From Actinomycetota bacterium (GTDB lineage: Bacteria > Actinomycetota > Actinomycetes > Actinomycetales > Microbacteriaceae), in contig VGAV01000109.1 in NCBI GenBank assembly GCA_016870695.1, positions 1 to 7,386 on the forward strand: a DNA stretch of 7,386 bases, read 5' to 3'. The notes under the pieces are model-generated. The model did not search any database, was not told the origin of the DNA, and saw only the letters and a list, made by a program, of their open reading frames with translations. Made by a program: the position numbers and the translations under genes. Positions 1 through 5,933 of the stretch are shown here, piece after piece. The number at the start of each line of letters is the position of its first letter. Positions within the stretch are counted from its first letter, which is position 1.

Positions 1-276
1 GACCTGCGCTCGCTGTCGCCCGTGGACTACGGTCCGCTGCTCGACTCGGTCCGCCGCACCGGCCGCATGGTCTACGCGCAGGAGGCTCCCGGCTTCACGT
101 CGCTCGGGTCCGAGGTCGCCGCGACCGTCATGGAGAAGGCCTTCTTCGCCCTCGAGGCCCCGGTGCTGCGCGTGTCCGGGTTCGACGTGCCGTTCCCGCC
201 CGCCAAGCTCGAGGGCACCTACCTGCCGGATGCCGACCGCATCCTCGAGGCCGTCGACCGGTCTCTCGCCTACTGA
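1..276 (+). CDS. 2-oxoacid dehydrogenase E1 component, beta subunit (C-terminal part; 5' end outside window)
   Basis: The reading frame is open from base 1 and stops at TGA 274-276, giving the last 91 residues of a protein. It begins DLRSLSPVDYG, the conserved start of the C-terminal (transketolase-C-like) domain of E1-beta subunits. It continues with VYAQEAPGFTSLGSEVAA and ends with GFDVPFPPAKLEGTYLPD and DRSLAY, a typical E1-beta tail. In this family the alpha2-beta2 E1 enzyme carries out thiamine-diphosphate-dependent decarboxylation of a 2-oxoacid and reductively acylates the lipoyl group of E2. The E2 gene follows on the same strand after 61 nt, so the two are probably cotranscribed. Whether the substrate is pyruvate or a branched-chain 2-oxoacid (PdhB versus BkdB) cannot be decided from this fragment. 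A GTG at 22 could be mistaken for a start, but coding sequence clearly extends upstream of it. Confidence 0.93.
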   Translation, partial: DLRSLSPVDYGPLLDSVRRTGRMVYAQEAPGFTSLGSEVAATVMEKAFFALEAPVLRVSGFDVPFPPAKLEGTYLPDADRILEAVDRSLAY

Positions 277-324
277 CCTGTTTTCGTGAGCGCGAGCGGC
301 GTCGGTGAGATGCTGTTCGCGAGC

Positions 325-330
325 AAAGGA
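325..330 (+). promoter_or_regulatory. Ribosome binding site fixing the E2 start
   Basis: AAAGGA lies 7 nt upstream of the GTG at 338. A GTG further upstream in the same frame at 305 would add 11 residues (beginning MRCCSRAK) ahead of the conserved lipoyl domain and has no comparable Shine-Dalgarno sequence. The 338 start is therefore preferred. Confidence 0.7.
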
Positions 331-337
331 CACCATC

Positions 338-1651
338 GTGACCGATCAGACGTTCGTCCTCCCCGATGTCGGAGAAGGCCTCACCGAGGCCGAGATCGTG
401 CAGTGGCGCGTTGCGCCGGGTGACACCGTCGCCGTCAACGACGTGATCGTCGAGATCGAGACGGCCAAATCCCTGGTCGAGCTCCCGTCGCCCTACTCGG
501 GCACGGTCGGGGAGCTCCTGGCATCCGAGGGCGCCACCGTCGAGGTCGGTGCCCCGATCATCACGATCGGATCGATGGATGCCGCCACCCCCAGCTCCGC
601 GGCACCCGTCACGGTCCCGGAGCCCAGCGACCCGGGCGGCGCGGTCCTCGTCGGCTACGGCACCGGCGGCGCGGTGTCGTCGCGGCGCCGCAAGCCGGCG
701 GAGCGTCCCGTCAAGGCATCCGTCGGGGTCGTGGCGAAGCCGCCCATCCGCAAGCTCGCCCGCGATCTGGGGGTCGACCTGTCGGCCGTCTCCCCGAGCG
801 GCCCTGCCGGTGAGGTCACCCGCGACGACGTGGTGAAGCACGCCGAGCAGGCGAGCGTGTTCCGCAACATCGAGACGCCCGAGTGGGGCGCCGTGCGCGA
901 GGAGACGATCTCGGTGCCCGCGCCGGCGACGCCCGCTCCCGTCGACGACGCGCGGGAGGAGTCCATCCCGGTCCGCGGCGTCCGCAAGGCGACCGCGAAC
1001 GCGATGACCTCGAGCGCTTACTCCGCGCCGCATGTGTCGGTGTGGGTCGACGTCGACGCCTCCCGCACGATGGAACTCGTCAAGCGCCTCAAGGCCTCGC
1101 CCGACTTCGCGGACGTCAAGATCTCGCCGCTGCTCATCATGGCGCGCGCCGTCATGTGGGCGCTGCGCCGGACGCCGATGATCAACGCCGCATGGGTCGA
1201 CACCGAGGACGGCGCGCAGATCCGCGTGCGCCACTACGTCAACCTCGGCATCGCCGCGGCCACCCCGCGCGGCCTGCTCGTGCCGAACATCAAGGACGCG
1301 CAGAACATGAACACCCGCGAGCTCGCGAAGGCGCTCGAGCACCTCACGCTCACCGCGCGCGAGGGCCGCACGAGCCCCGCGGACCAGTCCGGCGGGACGT
1401 TCACGATCACGAACATCGGCGTGTTCGGAGTGGATGCCGGGACGCCCATCATCAACCCGGGCGAGGCCGGCATCATCGCGCTCGGCGCCATCCGGCAGAA
1501 GCCGTGGGTCGTCGACGGAGAGGTGCGCCCCCGCTGGGTCACGACGGTGTCGGGCTCGTTCGATCACCGCGTCGTGGACGGCGACGGCATTTCGCGGTTC
1601 ATCGCCGACGTGGCATCCGTTCTCGAGGAGCCCGCGCTGCTCCTCGACTGA
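338..1651 (+). CDS. Dihydrolipoamide acyltransferase (E2) of a 2-oxoacid dehydrogenase complex
   Basis: A 437-residue E2 core subunit that moves the acyl group from E1-bound substrate to CoA via its swinging lipoyl arm. An N-terminal lipoyl domain (about residues 3-78) starts [18 protein letters not shown] and carries the lipoylation site in EIETAKS at Lys44. After a flexible linker rich in Ala, Pro and Ser, a peripheral-subunit-binding domain (about 134-171, [20 protein letters not shown]) would hold E1 or E3. A second linker leads to the catalytic domain (about 210-437), which ends with [11 protein letters not shown] containing His410 and Asp414 of the HxxxDG motif. Only one lipoyl domain is present. 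The architecture and N-terminal sequence resemble actinobacterial BkdC (branched-chain) proteins, but pyruvate-type E2 cannot be excluded. The gene follows E1-beta on the same strand and ends at TGA 1649-1651, facing the deaminase gene. Start GTG 338 is chosen from the RBS and the domain boundary. Confidence 0.93.
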   Translation: MTDQTFVLPDVGEGLTEAEIVQWRVAPGDTVAVNDVIVEIETAKSLVELPSPYSGTVGELLASEGATVEVGAPIITIGSMDAATPSSAAPVTVPEPSDPGGAVLVGYGTGGAVSSRRRKPAERPVKASVGVVAKPPIRKLARDLGVDLSAVSPSGPAGEVTRDDVVKHAEQASVFRNIETPEWGAVREETISVPAPATPAPVDDAREESIPVRGVRKATANAMTSSAYSAPHVSVWVDVDASRTMELVKRLKASPDFADVKISPLLIMARAVMWALRRTPMINAAWVDTEDGAQIRVRHYVNLGIAAATPRGLLVPNIKDAQNMNTRELAKALEHLTLTAREGRTSPADQSGGTFTITNIGVFGVDAGTPIINPGEAGIIALGAIRQKPWVVDGEVRPRWVTTVSGSFDHRVVDGDGISRFIADVASVLEEPALLLD

Positions 1652-1677
1652 GCGGGCGGCCGGCCGGTGCCCCGAAC

Positions 1678-1744
1678 CTCGCAGAATGCGCCGGATCTCG
1701 CAGTATTCGCGGCCGATCCTGCGAGATCCGCGTCATTCTGCGAG
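1678..1744. repeat. Long intergenic inverted repeat between converging genes (possible bidirectional terminator or dispersed palindromic element)
   Basis: Two 26-nt arms, 1678-1703 and 1719-1744, are reverse complements except for three central positions (CGC in one, ACG in the other), with a 15-nt spacer. The element contains four copies of one heptamer: CTCGCAG at 1678 and 1697, and its complement CTGCGAG at 1719 and 1738, with spacings of 19, 22 and 19 nt. It fills most of the 106-nt gap between the stops of E2 (1651) and the deaminase (1758). It could therefore fold as a strong transcript hairpin for either gene. No T-tract follows on either strand, so a classical intrinsic terminator is not proven. 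It may instead be one copy of a genome-wide palindromic repeat family. Confidence 0.8.
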
Positions 1745-1757
1745 ATGTGCGCAGGGG

Positions 1758-2888
1758 TCAGGCCAGGCCGAACCTCGCGTCGAGGGCGTCGAGCTCCGCG
1801 GTCACGTCCGCGAGCAGGGCAGCGCGTTCGCCCTCCGGCAGCCACGACGCCTCCACGCCGTTCCGCGCCATGTCGCGCAGCTGCGCGTGCGTCGCTCTGA
1901 TGGGGCCTGCCGCGAGGCGGTACTCGTCGGTGAGCGTGGTGGGGAACATCCCCGGGTCGTCGGAGCACGGCGTCACCCGCAGCCCCGCGTCGAGCATCGC
2001 CCGGATCGACGCACGGCGCCACGGGCGCCACGACCGGCGCGAGGTCGTCGACGCCACAGTGAACACCACGCCGTCGCGACGCACCCGCTCGACGACGGCG
2101 GGATCCTCCAGCACGAAGTAGCCGTGATCGATCCGGTCGCAGCCGAGGAGGTCGAGGCACGTGGTGGTGTTCGCGGCGGTGGGGGCGTGCTCCGAGGAGT
2201 GCGCCGTGCGGCCGAGCCCCGCCTCGCCGGCGAGACGGTAGGCCTCGACGAAGCGCTCGGGCGGGCCCGCGGTCTCCAAATTGTCGAGGCCGATCCCGGC
2301 GACGTACTCGTGCGGGTTGTCGACGACCTCGCGGACGAGCGCGAGCGCCTCCTCGCCGCTGCGGCTGCGGTCGATGCCGGCGATCATCCGCCCGGTCATC
2401 CCGAAGTCGCGTTCGGCGAGACGGATGCCGTCGGCGTAGGCCTCGACGCTGCCGCGGTAGCCCAACCCGGCGAGGTGCTCGGGCACGGAGTCGAAGAACA
2501 GCTCGAGGTGCCGGGTGCCGCTGCGGTGCGCGTCCTCGAACGCCTCGTAGACGATGCGCGTCAGATCCTCGGGCGAGCGCAGGAGCTGGACGACCCACGC
2601 GGACACCTGGAAGAGCGAGTACGAGACCTCGGGCTCGTCGGCGGAGCGGCCCTGCGGCACGGGCACCACGGTGTCGCGGTAGAGCGCCGGGTCCGGCGGC
2701 AGCGAGTTGATGTCGGCGAAGACCCGCTCCGGCTCCGCGGGCAGCGCGAGACCCTCGCGGCGCGCGAGCTCGGCGAAGGTGTTCGCACGCACGGTGCCGA
2801 TGAGGTGGCAGTGCAGGTCGACCTTCGGGATCCGTCGGAGCCACTCGTCCGGGACGGTGGCGGTGGCGGTGGCGGTGGCGGTGCTCAT
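1758..2888 (-). CDS. Adenosine-deaminase-superfamily metal-dependent hydrolase, atypical substrate pocket
   Basis: A 376-residue TIM-barrel deaminase, about the usual size for the adenosine/adenine deaminase family, with no signal peptide and so probably cytoplasmic. Family metal and catalytic residues are visible: HCH at His26/His28 in KVDLHCHLIGT, then His230 and Glu233 in TAHSSEHAP, His255 in RIDHGY, and Asp310-Asp311 in PCSDDPGMF. By family knowledge these bind zinc, protonate the ring and activate water to replace an amino group with oxygen. Several pocket motifs differ from the norm: HLDG is HLIG, HAGE is HSSE, the usual CPxSN strand reads VASTTS, and RIGHG is RIDHG as in adenine-deaminase-like branches. 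Start ATG 2888 has GGAG 5 nt upstream. It is followed by a Thr-Ala repeat, residues 3-11, encoded by a hexanucleotide tandem array. It is the last gene of the transporter operon, 82 nt after the binding-protein stop. Adenosine, adenine or another aminated ring compound are all possible substrates. Confidence 0.85.
   Translation of the reverse strand: MSTATATATATVPDEWLRRIPKVDLHCHLIGTVRANTFAELARREGLALPAEPERVFADINSLPPDPALYRDTVVPVPQGRSADEPEVSYSLFQVSAWVVQLLRSPEDLTRIVYEAFEDAHRSGTRHLELFFDSVPEHLAGLGYRGSVEAYADGIRLAERDFGMTGRMIAGIDRSRSGEEALALVREVVDNPHEYVAGIGLDNLETAGPPERFVEAYRLAGEAGLGRTAHSSEHAPTAANTTTCLDLLGCDRIDHGYFVLEDPAVVERVRRDGVVFTVASTTSRRSWRPWRRASIRAMLDAGLRVTPCSDDPGMFPTTLTDEYRLAAGPIRATHAQLRDMARNGVEASWLPEGERAALLADVTAELDALDARFGLA
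2855..2883. repeat. Hexanucleotide tandem repeat (CGGTGG), almost 5 units, in the deaminase 5' coding end
   Basis: On the + strand CGGTGG is repeated four full times and then CGGTG, directly next to the deaminase start codon (2886-2888, complement). On the coding strand it encodes the Thr-Ala repeat at residues 3-11. Because the unit is 6 nt, gain or loss of copies would lengthen or shorten the N-terminal tail without a frameshift. Confidence 0.9.
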
Positions 2889-2922
2889 GAGATCTCCGGG
2901 GGAAGCAGGTGGGGCAGACGGA

Positions 2923-2963
2923 CCCGTGCGCGGCGCCGCCGTCGAGGCGACGCCGCGCACGGG
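2923..2963 (-). terminator. Perfect 13-bp hairpin between binding-protein and deaminase genes (attenuator or 3'-end stabiliser)
   Basis: Arms 2923-2935 (CCCGTGCGCGGCG) and 2951-2963 are exact reverse complements, separated by a 15-nt loop. The structure begins 7 nt after the TAG stop of the substrate-binding protein and ends 34 nt before the deaminase ATG. No U-rich run follows on the transcribed strand, so complete rho-independent termination is doubtful. A hairpin here is typical of operons in which the binding-protein mRNA is protected from 3' decay or the downstream gene is expressed less. Either role is inference. Confidence 0.7.
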
Positions 2964-2970
2964 GGAGGTG

Positions 2971-4047
2971 CTACTTCGAGGTGACCTCGCGGGCGAAGCG
3001 GTCGACCCACTCCGACCGGGTCGGTACGAGCTCCGTCGGGTCGAGCGTGGAGTAGCCGGCAGCGGTCGGGTCGGCGGCGATGTCGCCCACCACGGCCGTG
3101 ATCGTGTCCGGCACCTCGGCGCCGAGGTTGACGGGCAGGTCACCGACGATCTCGGCCGACGAGGTCTGCGCCTCGATCGAGAGGAGGTAGTCGATGAACT
3201 GCTCCGCGGCATCCAGGTTGGCCGCACCGGTCGGGATCATCGCCCGGTTGGTGGCCATGTAGCGCCCGGTCGCGGGAGGCGTCCAGGCGATCGGCTCGCC
3301 CGAGGCGACGAGGTCGGTAGCGAAACCGCTGAGGGAGTCGGCCGCGATGATCTCGCCCTGGGTGAGCAGGTTCGTGACCTCCGTCGACGAGCTGTAGAAC
3401 TGCAGCACGCCGGGCGCCCACTCCGCGAGCGTCGAGAGCGCGGCGTCGATGTCGTACGGTCCGCTGCCCTCGGTGTCCGCGACCCCGCTGATCATCAGCT
3501 GGCCGGCGGTGACCGAGATGTCGGGCAGCGCCACCTTGCCGGCGTTGGCCGGGTCGCCGTAGAGCGACCAGTCGGCGGCCTCCTCCGCGCTCAGGGCGTC
3601 GGTCGAGTAGAGGGTGCCGTTGAGCTGGTAGCTGTAGGCCGGGCCGAGGTAGGCGTCCTCCTTCGCGAAGTCGGCGATCTCGCCCAGCGTCTCGACGTTC
3701 TCGGCGTCGACCTGCTGGAAGAGGTCGTCCTCCTGGCCGAGGGCGGCGTAGTAGTCGCTGATCAGCATCACGTCGACGCCGGGGTCGTCGCCGCCCGCCA
3801 GCTGCAGCTGGGACAGGCGGTCGGAGTTGGAGCCGGTCTCGATCTCGACCTGGATGCCGGTGGCCTCGGTGAAGGGATCGACGACGGCCTCCTGGAACTG
3901 CTCGACGCCGAAGGGGAAGGTGCTGACGACGAGGGTCTGCGCGTCGGCATCCGATCCGGATCCGCCGGAGCAGCCGGCGAGGGCGAGGGCGCCGACGACG
4001 GCACCGGTCGAGAGGGCGAGGGTGCGCCGGGTGGAGGAGGGGGACAT
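2971..4047 (-). CDS. ABC transporter substrate-binding lipoprotein (PotD-like, family 1 extracellular solute-binding protein)
   Basis: A 358-residue exported ligand-binding protein. It starts MSPSSTRRTLAL, a positively charged n-region. A hydrophobic segment (about residues 9-25) then ends in the lipobox LALAGC, so Cys26 should be lipidated after signal peptidase II cleavage and anchor the protein outside the membrane. A Gly/Ser/Asp-rich linker follows. The mature part reads like PotD/PotF-type binding proteins: LVVSTFPFGVEQFQ near its start, ATGIQVEIETGSNSDRLSQL, then VDVMLISDYY, the central GPAYSYQLNGTLYSTDAL, and near the C-terminus ATNRAMIPTGAANLDAAEQF. The ligand cannot be assigned. PotD relatives bind polyamines, but related subfamilies bind other small organic ions. 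The gene lies downstream of its ATPase with a 90-nt gap and has its own AAAGGA 6 nt before ATG 4047, which favours this start over an in-frame ATG 30 nt upstream. Stop TAG is at 2971-2973 (complement). Confidence 0.9.
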   Translation of the reverse strand: MSPSSTRRTLALSTGAVVGALALAGCSGGSGSDADAQTLVVSTFPFGVEQFQEAVVDPFTEATGIQVEIETGSNSDRLSQLQLAGGDDPGVDVMLISDYYAALGQEDDLFQQVDAENVETLGEIADFAKEDAYLGPAYSYQLNGTLYSTDALSAEEAADWSLYGDPANAGKVALPDISVTAGQLMISGVADTEGSGPYDIDAALSTLAEWAPGVLQFYSSSTEVTNLLTQGEIIAADSLSGFATDLVASGEPIAWTPPATGRYMATNRAMIPTGAANLDAAEQFIDYLLSIEAQTSSAEIVGDLPVNLGAEVPDTITAVVGDIAADPTAAGYSTLDPTELVPTRSEWVDRFAREVTSK

Positions 4048-4053
4048 GGCGGG

Positions 4054-4059
4054 TCCTTT
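4054..4059 (-). promoter_or_regulatory. Ribosome binding site of the substrate-binding protein
   Basis: AAAGGA on the minus strand, 6 nt before ATG 4047. It supports the shorter start, which places a standard lipoprotein signal peptide at the N-terminus. Confidence 0.7.
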
Positions 4060-4095
4060 CGAGGGTGGGAGGAGCACGGGGTGCGTGGCGGCGGA

Positions 4096-4113
4096 CGGGG
4101 CGGGACAGCCCCG
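4096..4113 (-). other. Short GC hairpin in the ATPase-to-binding-protein gap
   Basis: CGGGGC (4096-4101) pairs with GCCCCG (4108-4113) across a 6-nt loop in the 90-nt non-coding gap 4048-4137. In such GC-rich DNA a 6-bp stem can arise by chance, so any processing or attenuation role is speculative. Apart from this hairpin and the binding-protein RBS, nothing else is evident in the gap. Confidence 0.3.
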
Positions 4114-4137
4114 GAACGCCGTTGCGACGCGGGGGAG

Positions 4138-5139
4138 TCAGGCGGAGGGAAGGGTGACGAGGCGGCCGGCGGCGGCCGACACCACGACCGGATCGCCCGG
4201 GGTGACCGCCGGCGAGCCGTCGGCGCGCACGTCCGAGACGAGCCGCACCTCCGCCCCGGTGGCGTCGCGCGCGGCGACGGTGACGAGGACGTCGACGCCG
4301 CGGTAGGCGACGTCGACGACGACGCCGTCGAGCGCGAGCCCCGCACCGGCGGGGGCGGCCGCCGAGACGGACAGGTGCTCGGGACGGACGGTGACGGTCG
4401 AGCCGTCGCCGAGGACGACGAAGTTCTCGTACCCGAGGAAGTCGGCGACGAAGCGGTTCGCCGGCGCCCCGAACACGGCGCTCGGCGCGCCCTGCTGCTG
4501 GATCTGACCGGCGCGCATGAGGACCATCTCGTCGCTCATCTCGAGCGCCTCGTCCTGGTCGTGCGTGACGAGGACGACGGTCAGTCCCGTCTCGCTCTGG
4601 ATGCGGCGGATCTCGGACCGCATCTGCACCCGCAGCCGCGCGTCGAGGTTGGACAGCGGCTCGTCGAGCAGCAGCAGCTTCGGCCGGATCGCGATGGCGC
4701 GCGCCAGGGCGACGCGCTGCTGCTGGCCGCCGGACAGCCGTCGGGGCCGACTGCCCGCGAGATGCGCGAGGCCGACCATCTCGAGGCTCTCGGTCACCCG
4801 CTGCTGCCGCTCCGCACGCCCGAGGCCGCGCAGCTTGAGCCCGTAGCCGACGTTGTCGGCCACGCTGAGGTGCGGGAACAGGGCGTACGACTGGAACACC
4901 ATGCCCAGTCCTCGCTTCTCCGGAGGGAGGCGGGTGCTGTCGACGCCGTCGATGAGGATGCGGCCCGAGGTGGGCGACGCGTAGCCGGCGAGCATCCGCA
5001 GCGACGTGGTCTTGCCGCACCCGCTCGGCCCGAGCAGAGTGGTCAGCTTGCCGGCGGGGATGGCGAGGTCGATGGCGTCGACGGCGGTGAAGTCGCCGAA
5101 GACCTGGCTGACGTGGACGAATTCCGCTGCGGCGTTCAT
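4138..5139 (-). CDS. ABC transporter ATP-binding protein (PotA-like)
   Basis: A 333-residue cytoplasmic ATPase that powers the importer. All nucleotide-binding motifs are intact: Walker A GPSGCGKTT (37-45), Q-loop Gln83 in VFQSYALFPH, signature LSGGQQQR (135-142), Walker B LLLLDE (155-160), D-loop SNLDA and switch His193 in VTHDQDEAL. The part after about residue 240 is a TOBE-like regulatory domain of the PotA/MalK type, marked by VTVRPEHLSV. The GYENFVVL stretch before it resembles PotA-group proteins of the polyamine and related ion importers. The ATG overlaps the stop of the upstream permease gene in ATGA (5139-5136), with GGAGG 9 nt before the start inside the permease gene. The two are therefore translationally coupled. 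It would bind the EAA loops of the two neighbouring permeases. Confidence 0.95.
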   Translation of the reverse strand: MNAAAEFVHVSQVFGDFTAVDAIDLAIPAGKLTTLLGPSGCGKTTSLRMLAGYASPTSGRILIDGVDSTRLPPEKRGLGMVFQSYALFPHLSVADNVGYGLKLRGLGRAERQQRVTESLEMVGLAHLAGSRPRRLSGGQQQRVALARAIAIRPKLLLLDEPLSNLDARLRVQMRSEIRRIQSETGLTVVLVTHDQDEALEMSDEMVLMRAGQIQQQGAPSAVFGAPANRFVADFLGYENFVVLGDGSTVTVRPEHLSVSAAAPAGAGLALDGVVVDVAYRGVDVLVTVAARDATGAEVRLVSDVRADGSPAVTPGDPVVVSAAAGRLVTLPSA

Positions 5140-5933
5140 CGGTTGATGCCTCCGAAGATCTTGGCGAAGCCGACGCTGCGCTCGGCGATGACGGCGATGA
5201 CGACGGTCGCCGCGAGGATGAGGGTCGAGGTGGCCGCGACCATCGGGTCGTAGCTCTGCTGCACGTAGTCGAGCATCGTCACGGGCAGGGTCCGCGCGTC
5301 GCGGCTCTGCAGCAGCAGCGACAGCGGCACGTTGTTGAACGAGGTGACGAAGCCGAGCAGGGCGGCCGAGAAGACCCCCGGACGCAGGATCGGCAGCGTC
5401 ACCGTGAAGAAGGTGCGGAGCGGGCCGGCCCCGAGGCCGCGCGCCGCCTCCTCGAGTGCGGGGTCGCTCGTCGCGAGCGCGGCGCCGGTCACCCGCACCG
5501 CGTACGGCAGGAGCAGTGCGGTGTGGCCGAGGAGCAGCACCGGGGCGGTGTCGACGTCGAGCGTCACGACCAGCTGCTGGAACAGTGCCAGCCCGACGAC
5601 CAGCTCGGGCACGATCAGCGGCGACAGGAACAGCCCCTCGACGAGACCGCGGCCCGGGATGCGCCCGCGATAGATCGCCAGGGTCGCCGGGATGCCGATG
5701 AGCAGCGCGAGCGCGGTGGCGAGCACGGCCAGCTGCGCGCTCGTCGCCAAGGACTCGAGGAACGGGTCGTAGGAGAGCGCCTCGCCGAACCAGCGCAGCG
5801 AGAACCCCTCGGGCGGGAAGCGCAGGGTCGAACCGGCGGTGAAGGCCGTGGCGACGACGAACAGGATCGGCACGATCATGATCACGTAGCCGGCGACCGC
5901 CAGGGACGCGGCGATGGGACGGCGGGTCTTCAC
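5136..5933 (-). CDS. ABC transporter permease (PotC-like)
   Basis: A 265-residue inner-membrane permease of the binding-protein-dependent type. About six hydrophobic segments are seen, at residues 8-32, 62-88, 97-124, 130-150, 185-206 and 233-252. The cytoplasmic EAA loop is clear at 159-186: ALEEAARGLGAGPLRTFF followed by LPILRPGV. This loop docks on the ATPase. Start is GTG 5933, overlapping the TGA of the preceding permease gene in GTGA, with GGGAG 7 nt upstream. This rules out the much longer open frame running upstream, which lies inside the first permease in another frame. It pairs with the upstream permease to form the heterodimeric channel of a PotABCD-type importer. The substrate is unknown. 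Confidence 0.92.
   Translation of the reverse strand: MKTRRPIAASLAVAGYVIMIVPILFVVATAFTAGSTLRFPPEGFSLRWFGEALSYDPFLESLATSAQLAVLATALALLIGIPATLAIYRGRIPGRGLVEGLFLSPLIVPELVVGLALFQQLVVTLDVDTAPVLLLGHTALLLPYAVRVTGAALATSDPALEEAARGLGAGPLRTFFTVTLPILRPGVFSAALLGFVTSFNNVPLSLLLQSRDARTLPVTMLDYVQQSYDPMVAATSTLILAATVVIAVIAERSVGFAKIFGGINR

Noticed and set aside
305..337. Longer E2 start at GTG 305
   Set aside because: It lacks a ribosome binding site and adds a non-conserved Cys/Arg-rich stretch. GTG 338 has AAAGGA at proper spacing and directly precedes the lipoyl domain.
128..1567. Long minus-strand open frame (479 codons) opposite the E1-beta and E2 genes
   Set aside because: It lies antisense to a clearly recognisable E2 gene, and its translation is Arg/Asp/Gly/His-rich with no domain, as expected for a GC-rich shadow frame.
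1667..1900. Small plus-strand open frame running through the inverted repeat into the deaminase 3' end
   Set aside because: Both strands of the palindrome translate into similar peptides simply because the DNA is an inverted repeat. No RBS was seen and no conserved domain is recognisable.
2889..3227. Upstream extension of the deaminase frame to give a 489-residue protein
   Set aside because: The extension overlaps the binding-protein gene in another frame and is Ser/Arg/Pro-rich. ATG 2888 has an RBS and precedes the conserved domain.
2707..5253. Very long plus-strand open frame (848 codons) across deaminase, binding-protein and ATPase genes
   Set aside because: It is antisense to three genes with intact family motifs, and its product is low-complexity Arg/Gly/Val/Glu-rich. 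Long open shadows are common when third positions are G or C.
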